Assembly: GCA_016630905.1 (NCBI GenBank)
Contig: WBMQ01000005.1
Span: 372,001 to 436,000, forward strand
Reading direction: 5' to 3'
DNA: 64,000 nt
DNA from: Capillidium heterosporum
Taxonomy: Eukaryota > Entomophthoromycota > Entomophthoromycetes > Entomophthorales > Capillidiaceae
The notes under the pieces are model-generated. The model made no database searches. It saw only the letters and a list, made by a program, of their open reading frames with translations, and was not told the DNA's origin. Numbering within the stretch: the stretch's first letter is position 1; each line of letters starts with the position of its first letter. The position numbers and the translations under genes were made by a program. Shown piece after piece: positions 45,903 through 57,879 of the stretch.

Positions 45903-48333
45903 TTACCAAAACTTCAAAGTAATAAGTAAAATACCGTTATATGTTCTTTAGCAACACATTTGACACAACTAATGATAAACATTCATTTTAATTAATTTTA
46001 AGCACTACATCAAAGACATAGACATAAACATTAAATTGGATACAACATCCCAACCGATAACCTCAAACTGGAGAAACTATGGGACATTCTTCCCCATCCC
46101 GACTCTCAGATGAATTTTCCGTTTAATCTACCTCATCTAATCGTTCCAACCACACTACAATTCACAACCAACTTAAATATACTAATGAAAGATTACGGAA
46201 AAGGAAAATATTTGCAAATGTATATTTATAAAAGTTTCCCAGACGTTTGATTTGTTTAAAGCTCTACTCGGTACCACCAGCCTCGGAGCTTTTCTATCCA
46301 AATCCTAGATTGCCTACAACAGCCAACTAAGATAAACGTTGCATGAGATCAGTGCTAAAACTCTAAATGGCTCCCACAGCTACGTTTTAGACCTATGTAA
46401 AGGTATGATGTTGCGTAACATAAACTAAAAATAGCTTTCCCGAATATATACATTCTAGTCCTAGTAAAACTTTTGCATACCTGAAATGGGGATTCATCCT
46501 TTTACCCTCGACTCTGAATCACAAAACAAGAAGATATATCCGCAATGTAGCTTTAAAACCAACATCCAAAAAATGATAACGTTTTAGCATCCTAGTAGGA
46601 GGTTTCATTTTAGATGTACATGCCCATCAGTTTCCTTTTTGGAAAGGCTATGGATTGCCAGTCCTTTTTCCCAAGTTTCAGGTCTGTGAGGGGATGTCTA
46701 ATCTGTAAAGGTTTGGCAAGGGAGATGAATACGGCAAATGTATACTAATGGAAAATAAACCTGACAGTCGATTCGAACTATCAGGCTCCTATTGAGTTTT
46801 ATAAGATGCATATGCATTTGGCATCAGCTGTTTCAACAGCGACCATTTTACAAAGAAATGTAGGCTCAGTAACTGCTATAAAGCTTCAAATCCAGACATT
46901 ATAGCAACTATATGCAGAAATATAGTAGCTCTGTACCCTTAAGTCACAGTACATATGCTTTCCTGATAAGTTTACGATGCCAAATGTCTAAATATCAGAC
47001 TTGATCCAGAAACTAAAAAATAGCTGGGATGGTGGGTTTTCATATCAGAGAGGGAGCCTCCACGGTATACAGCATCAGTCTTTCAACTATCTATACTCAG
47101 CACTATCAAAACACTTTATTGGGAGTGCTGAGTCCTCTCAAAAGGATACCTGACCGAAGGCACTCGGTACCGATTTTAACACCTACATTTGATAATGATG
47201 AAATGGAACCGATGGCTGATGAAGTAATCGACCCACTACCCACACCAGAAGCAACGGTTTTAAGGCTCTGAGCCATCAAAAAGCATCTCAACTAATTGAA
47301 ACAGCCACTTCTACCCACTACACTTGTCATAGGGACTAGACTTTGCTAGCTAAAGGTTTAGTTGGCATCTGTTCTTTAGAGCTCGTTAACAGGATAGGAT
47401 GGGAATGAACATCAATCATCCTAACTCGGGGGATACCTTATTATCTAAGTAGGTGAACTAAGAATGTTCTTTTTACTATCTTTGGAGTGTAAGGTTTATC
47501 TATACGGCTGCAAACTAACGTTCCAAGAAGCCATCTATTTATAGGATCGAAGAATTCTTGAAGCTGCCATGTACGGTAGTCTAGTAGCGTAGTGGAAAGA
47601 ACACCTAACAATAGATTGCTGTTCCAAAAGCAGCCGACATATCGTCTATCTATACATTAGCTTTCATTTGGAGGTCCTTGAAATGCCTTTTCAGATCCAA
47701 CATATCCTTTTACTGTAGAAATATAGTATTGGACTCGGAATATCCAAATTAATGCATTTCTATCTTGTCCACCTATTATGAAATAGTCGATATTCCAACA
47801 TCGGGTACTTGAGGGATAGATAGGTACGAAAGCATCTATCAGAGTCTACCAAATTGCAAGATCCTCTTTCCATCTATATATTTCCTATGTAAACTGGAAC
47901 TGGAAATTGGCAAAGCAATCTATTAATATGGTTAATAGGCACCTTTCAAGTACATGGTTGGGATCAATTTCATGTAGATGATATATTGCTAGGCTCCGTA
48001 TTGAAGCACAGCTATTCCCTGTAGTTCAAAATCCCATCAGCTGTAATTGAGAACTTACTATACTAGTATTGGGCTAAAATATTGGTAAGGCAGTTGACAA
48101 ATAAGTCCACTATAAAGCGACATGCTATTACGAAATATATGAGCAACCATCAGTTTCCCATACAAGCCAAAGTGAATTTATTGTCAGAGCCATGGTGTGT
48201 TGAATCGTATACTTTAGATGGATTATGTCCGATTTTCAAGGTATGAATGGATAAAGCTATAGTATACGCTCCATCCCAAATATATTGTAATAGCATCCGT
48301 AGTGCCAAGTGTTGGGATCCATTCATTTTAAAG
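45903..48333. repeat. left arm of near-identical inverted repeat (IR2), 2431 bp
   Basis: Reverse complement of 54390-56819. Each of the stretches compared at several points (46081-46150, 47029-47291, 47460-47550, 48001-48180) was identical; one single-base indel was found (GAGTTAGGATG on the complement here against GAGTTGGATG at 55297-55306). Both edges are sharp: outside, TTTTGGTAA is followed by different bases in the two arms; inside, CTTTAAAATG is preceded by different bases. No gene can be recognised in the arm. Its longest open frames (47029-47271 plus; 48150-48353 minus, which crosses the inner edge) lack motifs. A 9-bp inverted repeat (CTCAGCACT / AGTGCTGAG, 47096-47132) lies inside. 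Confidence 0.93.
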
Positions 48334-49290
48334 AACCTATCACATAAAGACATCCTGTAAAAGATAGCAAATGTATGAATAGGTTAAAATATTTTGCATT
48401 GAACTACCTACATCGATAAAAAGCTAATATATTGCAAACTAAAAGTTCCTATCAACAATATCTAAATATAATGTATCTCTAGAAATTCAATTTGTATTGG
48501 ATAAATGGTAGATTTATATATACATATTGGTTCATAGAACTTGGCTAAATCGGTACAAAATAATAGTTTAGTTATAAATTGGAACGATTCTAGGTACAGC
48601 CTATCCGCTCATATCAAGAATAACCAATAAATTGGCAAACTTTACCCCTATACCTTTTCCTTGCAAAAGCATTGAGGAATAGATAAGGGCTATAGGGAAT
48701 AGAAAATACATTACAAATTCTACATCTTTTCATATAGTGTCAATGGATTGTATTTACGATAAATCGTAGGTACAGAGAAAAACTATAGTAGGTACACGGT
48801 CCAATTATCTATTAAAGTTTATACCGTAAAAAAATGTATTGCTTTGGTCCAATATAGTCAAAGGGATGCAGTGGATAAAATTACCTTGAAAAACAAGGAA
48901 ATTGATTACCATTCCAACGGAGATGGATAAATTTTAGGGGTTGTAGGATAAAGGTCAAATGGTTTTGTAAACGCCAATTACTAAATTCAGTATAGTGGAT
49001 CGAAAATAATAAAGCGTTGCAAAGATGCAATGACCAAATTGAAGGAGTACATTTGCAGAAATATTTATTAGTCACAACTATGGCTAGCATAGGTAATTAA
49101 AAAAGCAGTATCTATAAGGTGGAAAAGACCTTTGCTTAAGCATAGTATGGTCTCGTATATTATACATAAGGACAAACATTTGGTCAACTTTTTCCTATTT
49201 GGCGTCCCTGGATTGCCAATAGGAGCAATAAATAAAGATAACAAAAACTTATTGATGTTTATAAAAGTTGTAGGACCTGCAACTTATAAC
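48334..49290. repeat. diverged continuation of IR2, inner left flank
   Basis: From 48334 to at least about 48830 the sequence still matches the region 53900-54389 in inverted orientation but with many substitutions and indels. Anchors: GGTTCATAGAACTTGGCTAAA at 48529-48549 against 54206-54226 on the complement, and GTATTTACGATA at 48751-48762 against the complement of 54028-54039. No gene is recognised here. Confidence 0.65.
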
Positions 49291-50274
49291 TTAGATGCGG
49301 TAGGGATGGTAACCTTTGAAGTTACCGTTGACTGGTACCGACTTGTTAAACTTGGGTAAGTATTGGGGGGAAGGTAGTACCATCTGGTTGAGGAGCTGCA
49401 AATTGACACCGTTGATTATGTGGTTGGGCGAGTTGGATAATAATGCTGAGGAGGGTGGCGAGGCTAACCTACTGGGAGGCATCAAGTGTAAAGGGGGTAA
49501 AGTAATAGTGCTTTTCCTCCTACCGAGGCGTCGGCTATAGAGTTCACTGTTGGAACGGTGGATGCTAGGCAGCTGTACGACATTGGTAGGGACGACTAAC
49601 CTCTGGTTGGCTTTAAGGGTAGGCAGCTTCAAGCTAAAGTTCTGTCCGTTGTGGAAGACGGCTGACTTTGGTGTGTTGGGAACATGATAGGACAGAGGCA
49701 GAGGCAGAGAGGCAGGAATGGGTAGCAAGTCAATGGATCCAATCTTCTTAAACTTGTTGAACTGAACTAGCAGTTCAGCTTCGGTGATGGTCAAATCGAA
49801 GCGAAGGTACTGTAGTAGTTGGGTCTCCATCAGGTTGACATCGTGTAGGGGGAATATGTTGGTGTAGACGGCCCAGTGCTTATTCTTAGGGCTGGAGTCG
49901 TTTAGGAACTTGCCACTAACTATTAAGGCAGCCAAAAGTACTCTGTGGGCGGCGCAGGGATGCTTTGCTACAATGGTAGGGAACTTGGCCTTCAAGCGAT
50001 CCAAGTAGACCAAGGTACCGAACAAGGTAGCCGGCTGGACTCTGGATCTAGTCACCAGGTTACAGACAAAGTCATATAGGTTAGGTATCGTAGGTGGTAC
50101 TGGGCTTAAGCTTAGATTTGAGGTAGGGGTGGTCGATGGGCTGGATACGGTCGACCTAGCTTGTTCAACCAGGATATCGATGAAGCCTTTGTTGATTGGC
50201 ACTTTGAGAAACCGTCTGAACGACAGTAAGGTCGACTCTTCATTTGATGTCAGTATACTCTTCTTAAGCTGCAT
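49291..50274 (-). CDS. PCL-type (PHO85-like CDK) cyclin
   Basis: 327 residues, single exon. The cyclin box spans about 68-172: YDFVCNLVTRSRVQPATL, TLVYLDRLKAKF, AHRVLLAALIVSGKFLND (109-126), SSPKNKHWAVYT (127-138) and VNLMETQLLQYLRFDLTI (146-163). The NDSSPKNKHWA block is characteristic of yeast PCL1/PCL2-group and filamentous-fungal Pho85-type cyclins, which direct the CDK in G1 and polarity control. The C-terminal 155 residues are Pro/Ser/Leu-rich with a basic RRLGRRK patch (about 245-251) and probably disordered, typical for unstable cyclins. It is the only recognisable gene inside the 6.06-kb centre of inverted repeat IR2, so its orientation relative to the chromosome could flip if the arms recombine. 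A TATA box lies at 50387-50394. Confidence 0.9.
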   Translation of the reverse strand: MQLKKSILTSNEESTLLSFRRFLKVPINKGFIDILVEQARSTVSSPSTTPTSNLSLSPVPPTIPNLYDFVCNLVTRSRVQPATLFGTLVYLDRLKAKFPTIVAKHPCAAHRVLLAALIVSGKFLNDSSPKNKHWAVYTNIFPLHDVNLMETQLLQYLRFDLTITEAELLVQFNKFKKIGSIDLLPIPASLPLPLSYHVPNTPKSAVFHNGQNFSLKLPTLKANQRLVVPTNVVQLPSIHRSNSELYSRRLGRRKSTITLPPLHLMPPSRLASPPSSALLSNSPNHIINGVNLQLLNQMVLPSPQYLPKFNKSVPVNGNFKGYHPYRI

Positions 50275-50386
50275 GTTGGTGTATTGCTGTATTCAACTTT
50301 GTTGCGTCGATGGTGGGAAGTTGATATTTTGGGTTTGGATTTTGATTTTAAAAATCGAATGAAAAGCTGAAAGGGTGGCGTGACTG

Positions 50387-50394
50387 TATTTATA
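50387..50394 (-). promoter_or_regulatory. TATA box of the cyclin gene
   Basis: TATAAATA on the minus strand, 113 bp before the ATG at 50274. Confidence 0.55.
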
Positions 50395-53300
50395 CTTTTT
50401 CCTTTCAAATTTGGATTTGGGTAGTGGAAATTTGACGGGGAAATGAGGTTTTGAGAATCGGGAACTGGATCTGAAATTTATACTTTGGATCCAAAATTTA
50501 GCTGCTAAACCGTCGGATAAAGTTTGGGGAGCAAAGGGCCAATAAAAGCAAATGGATTTGTCAACTTCATTAGCTATTATTAGCTACATAAAGTAATGGC
50601 AGGGAGATTGTGTTTATAAGTTTGAGACTTGGGTAACCACCACTTTCAAACTTGGGAAGCTCCAAAAGGTAACTCAGATAAAACAGTTCCAACCTGAACC
50701 AAATTGGCAGTGAAACTCAACTGGGGTTTAAACTTGGAAGTAACTAAAATTGTCAATCGGGGTAAGGAGTTTCATTCATGGTTAATTGGCTACTTTGTTG
50801 TACAACCGAAAGTTTTACTCTCAGTTACTAACAAATATTGGATTCGGCTCCAGCCAATAAGGTTTCCTTATCGACAGGGTCTTGTTTACTACTATTGGCC
50901 CGCTTGTTGTTTAGGTTGAACGGCAAGGGCCAAAATTACCAGTTAACTTTCAAGTTAATTGGACGTTTGATATGAAAACAAAAGACCAAAAAATGAAGCT
51001 CCGAAATTCTTTGCCAGAACTTGAAATTCCCCTTCAACCGAATGCCTAAATTCGGTTTAATGAAGTTGACTAAAGTTTTAACGGGAAAAAGCCAAATCCC
51101 AGTCGCCATAACCTAATAGCCGTATAATAAAAGCAATATATTGGTATCATTATATATTGGAATTAATGGCAATGAAAGGTGCAGTCATATATCGGGTTTG
51201 GCTTGAGCTTTGGCCTGTGGAAATGCAACTTGTCTTACCTTCCAGAGGATCCAACAATTTATTGTATTCTTTCCAATGTAAGGCAAGTAAATTGGAGATT
51301 GGCTTTTGGCGCTCATGTCCATAATCTATAGTTGGCCGACATTGTCATACTTGCTTAAAAATAGTCTGATTTCCAGCCTCTTTTTACCCCTGTCTGAAGC
51401 ATATCTGTATTGAGCATTGACCCAGCTTCTATCAGCATTAATTTCACTTATTTTGAGCTAAAGACTTGCTATTTTAAGATTTAATGATTCATAGCTATGA
51501 CTTTATCTAGGCCTTGCATCGCAAGTACATTGGCAGCTGTATTGGCAGTAGTATAAATACATTTGCACAACCACTTATTCATACTCGATTCACAACAATG
51601 GGTTTATTGCACATATTAGGAAAACTGCCTTGAGAACATGCTGCTTTATGCCAAAAGCCAGATACTAGACTCTTGGGATTCGAAGTCATTATAGCTCATG
51701 TCCCTGCCCAATAAGCTGGCAGTTCGGCGTATGACATAAATTGAAGTTATATTTTTAAGAGACATGCGTTAATCGGACATTGCAACTGTAAACCAATTCT
51801 TAGCTGAGGATATACAGATTCAAAACAGGGGAGGCCATCAACGGGTTATCGCCAAACTTATGTTTAAGGTACATAGCAAAGGTCCAGTTTAATTAAGCAT
51901 AGTCACATTCATAATCCCAAATCCTGATAAATCTTGGTTATAATTAGCTGTGTTATGATTGTTAGAGTACAGGGGTAACTCCATGACAAAGTCCTTACAA
52001 ATCCTTGTCGTACTATTCCACGTAGAAGAATTTGGCTACAGCGATAGAAATCTAGGTGCTAATTGGAATTATGCCTATACAAAAATAGACTTGTAGAACT
52101 ACAATTAAAATCGAGTGGTAAAAGATTAGCTCCATAAGTCATATCCGCCTGAAACAGGGCAATACTCCAACTTAGCCTCAAACTAAATTTAAAAAGCGGA
52201 CACCAACTACACCTACCCCAAATTTTTTCGGCAATAGCTGGAATAATTGCACTAATAAGCTCAAGTTCAAAACATACTTTCCCCAGCTAACTAAAGCTAA
52301 AGGATAGATGCCCCTATATTGCCCTTAAATCGAGGGTATGATTCCACTGCTTTGTATTTTTGTCTAACACCGTCACCTACTTTGTTTTGTCCAAGCAAAT
52401 CGACAGTTTAGAAACCCCTTTAACTTTGGCTTGGAAAGGAAGGGTTGAAAATTGCAACTCCTTTTATAAATATAGCCAAATCAGTCCAGCAAGTTCTTTA
52501 TCTATTCCTGAATACTCCAAGCTGTACACTTAAAAGTATATTGCAAATCGTTACACCCTACCAATTTTCCGCCACATATGCTTGAAAACTTTGCCATTAA
52601 AAACAAGGCAATTGATGGTGGATGGATGTACATGTATCTGCCTTTTAAGCCAAGGTCTATTACACATCCGCCTATTGCAAATTTAGTGCAATAAGCTCAA
52701 AATAGCTGCCGCCTTTACTTCAAATGATTGTAGACATATTAATAAAAATGGGACTTTCGTTTATCTGTTTAATTGTTTAGCCAGACATACTTTCTCGAAT
52801 ATAATCGGAACATCCCAACAACCAAACTATACCCAAAATATAGTAATGGCTTTATAGCGGTGAAAATATGGGAAGCTTAAATCTTGGATGCAAACTTCAA
52901 TTAGCTATGCCACGTAATACTATTTTAAATTGGATAAAATTCATTATAGATACATACGGCACTACGCAGATATAAGATATTCCTGCAAAGAAGCTACAAC
53001 TTTAATCTGTTTTATCAAGTAGAATAAATACATCAAGCAGTAAGCTACATGAAAATGTTTCAGTCCATAAAAAGCAGATTGCACTAGATAATGAACGAGG
53101 GTACATCAAGGCATAACGATGGAAATTTCATATACAATCGACGTAGCAATTGAAACCTAGGAACCTTCAAGCACTTTTTTATGATGTTCTATTTGCAAAA
53201 GTGAGACTTGATAGCCTTTATAAAAATCCGCTTCTTCGACGTCCATCTCCTTGAGCATTTAGTTTGGATATCAAACTTCGTTTCAGGAAGTAGAAGATCA

Positions 53301-54389
53301 CTTTTTCTAAATAGATTTCTAGATAGTACTTCTATGTCGCGTTTCGCTTGTTGTACAAAAGTGAACTACATTGTCCTATCTATTGGACTATGGACATACG
53401 TTTTCAAGTTTTAATGCTATTAAAGCGTTTATATCTACTTTGATCTATTAATGGACAGTTATGCTTGACAACGGCTTGATGGCAGCTGATACCAATTTCT
53501 TGGCAAACTCCATCACTAGTCGTTATAGTGGCTTAATGGGTATTGAGATTTTAGTCATTTAGCTTTTGATAGAAGCATATTGTTTGAAGGTGCCATCTAG
53601 ATGGAAACGACTAATCTATTCTAGTATTTCATCCTCGACAAGCAACTATAAAAGTTGTTCTTGAAAGTAGATTCCTTTAGCAAGTTACTAAGCAATTTTG
53701 AGGACAAGTTTTAGTAGCACATTCTGCTTCATTCCATATATTTTATTTCCACAACCTTTCATCAATAGCCAATCTTGACTTTTGCAAGAAAAGGTCAAAT
53801 TTCAACTTTGTTACTAAAAATAGATCTGATGTATTCATTGTATTGTGAAAACTCATAAAGATTCCATCATGAAATTTTGGGGAAATCATCGCTGCTAATA
53901 GATAAAGCTATAATAAAAATGATGTCATTTCTTGGCCAGGGACAAGCCTTAATTTAATTTGTAGTATAGATTTGAATTGATGGCTGGTTCGGATACTTTG
54001 ATGGACAATTCGAATTTTGTATATATATCGTAAATACAGTTCATTGGTGCTATATGAAGAATTTAGTATTTGCAATAGGTTTATGTTCCTTTTATAAAAA
54101 GTATAGGGATAAAAGCTTTGTAATTAATTGGTTGCGAATTGTATTTAGTGGATTAAGCTACCTAGAAGCGTTCTTGAAATTTAAAGTTGCACATTTTATC
54201 AGTTTAGCCAAGTTCTATGAACCAGTATATATATCTGCCATTTATCCGCTATAAATATAATATATTTCATAACCCCTTGAGGAATCTGTTTATGCGATTT
54301 ATTACACCTCTATTAGTATATAGATTCCAATATCGACTATATAAACTTACTAATACATTTCCCTCAGAAAGGATGTTCTTATAAAATGG
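50395..54389. other. non-coding centre of IR2
   Basis: No gene recognised. The right-hand end (about 53900-54389) is the diverged partner of 48334-48830. Small open frames (50704-50919, 53208-53414, 54054-54254) have no motif support. Confidence 0.45.
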
Positions 54390-56819
54390 CTTTAAAATGA
54401 ATGGATCCCAACACTTGGCACTACGGATGCTATTACAATATATTTGGGATGGAGCGTATACTATAGCTTTATCCATTCATACCTTGAAAATCGGACATAA
54501 TCCATCTAAAGTATACGATTCAACACACCATGGCTCTGACAATAAATTCACTTTGGCTTGTATGGGAAACTGATGGTTGCTCATATATTTCGTAATAGCA
54601 TGTCGCTTTATAGTGGACTTATTTGTCAACTGCCTTACCAATATTTTAGCCCAATACTAGTATAGTAAGTTCTCAATTACAGCTGATGGGATTTTGAACT
54701 ACAGGGAATAGCTGTGCTTCAATACGGAGCCTAGCAATATATCATCTACATGAAATTGATCCCAACCATGTACTTGAAAGGTGCCTATTAACCATATTAA
54801 TAGATTGCTTTGCCAATTTCCAGTTCCAGTTTACATAGGAAATATATAGATGGAAAGAGGATCTTGCAATTTGGTAGACTCTGATAGATGCTTTCGTACC
54901 TATCTATCCCTCAAGTACCCGATGTTGGAATATCGACTATTTCATAATAGGTGGACAAGATAGAAATGCATTAATTTGGATATTCCGAGTCCAATACTAT
55001 ATTTCTACAGTAAAAGGATATGTTGGATCTGAAAAGGCATTTCAAGGACCTCCAAATGAAAGCTAATGTATAGATAGACGATATGTCGGCTGCTTTTGGA
55101 ACAGCAATCTATTGTTAGGTGTTCTTTCCACTACGCTACTAGACTACCGTACATGGCAGCTTCAAGAATTCTTCGATCCTATAAATAGATGGCTTCTTGG
55201 AACGTTAGTTTGCAGCCGTATAGATAAACCTTACACTCCAAAGATAGTAAAAAGAACATTCTTAGTTCACCTACTTAGATAATAAGGTATCCCCCGAGTT
55301 GGATGATTGATGTTCATTCCCATCCTATCCTGTTAACGAGCTCTAAAGAACAGATGCCAACTAAACCTTTAGCTAGCAAAGTCTAGTCCCTATGACAAGT
55401 GTAGTGGGTAGAAGTGGCTGTTTCAATTAGTTGAGATGCTTTTTGATGGCTCAGAGCCTTAAAACCGTTGCTTCTGGTGTGGGTAGTGGGTCGATTACTT
55501 CATCAGCCATCGGTTCCATTTCATCATTATCAAATGTAGGTGTTAAAATCGGTACCGAGTGCCTTCGGTCAGGTATCCTTTTGAGAGGACTCAGCACTCC
55601 CAATAAAGTGTTTTGATAGTGCTGAGTATAGATAGTTGAAAGACTGATGCTGTATACCGTGGAGGCTCCCTCTCTGATATGAAAACCCACCATCCCAGCT
55701 ATTTTTTAGTTTCTGGATCAAGTCTGATATTTAGACATTTGGCATCGTAAACTTATCAGGAAAGCATATGTACTGTGACTTAAGGGTACAGAGCTACTAT
55801 ATTTCTGCATATAGTTGCTATAATGTCTGGATTTGAAGCTTTATAGCAGTTACTGAGCCTACATTTCTTTGTAAAATGGTCGCTGTTGAAACAGCTGATG
55901 CCAAATGCATATGCATCTTATAAAACTCAATAGGAGCCTGATAGTTCAAATCGACTGTCAGGTTTATTTTCCATTAGTATACATTTGCCGTATTCATCTC
56001 CCTTGCCAAACCTTTACAGATTAGACATCCCCTCACAGACCTGAAACTTGGGAAAAAGGACTGGCAATCCATAGCCTTTCCAAAAAGGAAACTGATGGGC
56101 ATGTACATCTAAAATGAAACCTCCTACTAGGATGCTAAAACGTTATCATTTTTTGGATGTTGGTTTTAAAGCTACATTGCGGATATATCTTCTTGTTTTG
56201 TGATTCAGAGTCGAGGGTAAAAGGATGAATCCCCATTTCAGGTATGCAAAAGTTTTACTAGGACTAGAATGTATATATTCGGGAAAGCTATTTTTAGTTT
56301 ATGTTACGCAACATCATACCTTTACATAGGTCTAAAACGTAGCTGTGGGAGCCATTTAGAGTTTTAGCACTGATCTCATGCAACGTTTATCTTAGTTGGC
56401 TGTTGTAGGCAATCTAGGATTTGGATAGAAAAGCTCCGAGGCTGGTGGTACCGAGTAGAGCTTTAAACAAATCAAACGTCTGGGAAACTTTTATAAATAT
56501 ACATTTGCAAATATTTTCCTTTTCCGTAATCTTTCATTAGTATATTTAAGTTGGTTGTGAATTGTAGTGTGGTTGGAACGATTAGATGAGGTAGATTAAA
56601 CGGAAAATTCATCTGAGAGTCGGGATGGGGAAGAATGTCCCATAGTTTCTCCAGTTTGAGGTTATCGGTTGGGATGTTGTATCCAATTTAATGTTTATGT
56701 CTATGTCTTTGATGTAGTGCTTAAAATTAATTAAAATGAATGTTTATCATTAGTTGTGTCAAATGTGTTGCTAAAGAACATATAACGGTATTTTACTTAT
56801 TACTTTGAAGTTTTGGTAA
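54390..56819. repeat. right arm of near-identical inverted repeat (IR2), 2430 bp
   Basis: Mirror image of 45903-48333. The sum of paired coordinates is 102722 over the outer part and 102723 inside the single indel. Near-identity with sharp edges, flanked by diverged homologous sequence on both sides, fits a gene-conversion tract better than a fresh duplication. Confidence 0.93.
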
Positions 56820-57879
56820 ATTATTTACATTTAATAGCCATTGCAAAGCCTACTCTATTAGTACTTTCATAAATATTTCTTGAATTGGATAGCTATATTT
56901 ACTTTTTGGAAAAAAAAGCATGGATATGGCTCAAGTAAATATTGAGTATGTCTGACAATATTAGTTAGATCCATAGGTCTGATTATGAAGCAAAGTGTAC
57001 GTTTAAAAATCCAAGAATATACTCCATAACTATGGCTACAAATTTCTCAATATTTCAAAGCATTAAAGTCTAGCTTATAAGTTTATCTAAACAACCTGTT
57101 ACAGGACTATGGAGCAGAATCTAATTTACATCAGTATTAAAGTTTAATATAGTTTGAAAAATTAAAAGAATTCGATTAATAACTTATAGATGCTAAATAT
57201 TAAATGTAAACATCTTCCATTCAACATCAGAAAGTTATAGCGGTTTATATAATTTGCTTATCAAATGGTAGTAAAAGACAACAAAGTTAGTTTTAATAAA
57301 ATTTATAGGTCTAAATTCATATGCTTAATTATATTACATCTATATATGTATCCAAAAAATCTTGTAAATTCATTTCCTATTTACAAAAATTGAATTCAAA
57401 ATTTAAAAATTCAAATGCACATATTAAAAATAAAAATAAAAATACAATTTATAAAGATTTTTACTTAAATATTACTTAAGCGTCGAGTAAGGTGACATGC
57501 GATTCATAACTTCAAATAAAATCCATTATTGGCTTCGGTGAACTCATTTATTCTCTGTATAATTGTATTTAATTTGATAGGTATTATATAAACCTAAAGT
57601 AAAAATTACCTTTACCAATTGAATACAATGTTGAGATCTTATATAAATTGTCACTATCATCGATTATCACTCCTCAGTCCAACATTCTATCTTTCTAGCC
57701 GACCTTCTTTTCTTTCAAACAAACCATTTCAATAAATACTTGGCAACAGATTCAAAAACTAAGAAATCAACCAAGCCTACATTTACCCGAGGAAATTACT
57801 GACATCACTTTCCATCTAGAATTCTAAATTGGTCAACTTGCAAATTCACCTTCACTTTTATAAAGAACTAAACACAACG
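56820..57879. other. non-coding, AT-rich
   Basis: The first 100-150 bp are the diverged outer flank of IR2. The rest is upstream DNA of the creC-type gene; no TATA box stands out. Confidence 0.45.

Noticed and set aside
47029-47291. 80- and 61-codon overlapping frames, repeated in mirror image at 55431-55693
   Set aside because: Their conservation is only the identity of the IR2 arms; no motif, no codon signature.
48150-48353. 67-codon minus-strand frame at the inner end of the left IR2 arm
   Set aside because: Its first codons lie outside the arm, so the frame is not preserved in the other arm, and there is no motif.
57829-57879. upstream extension of the creC-type frame
   Set aside because: Begins with TTG; ATG at 57880 is preferred.
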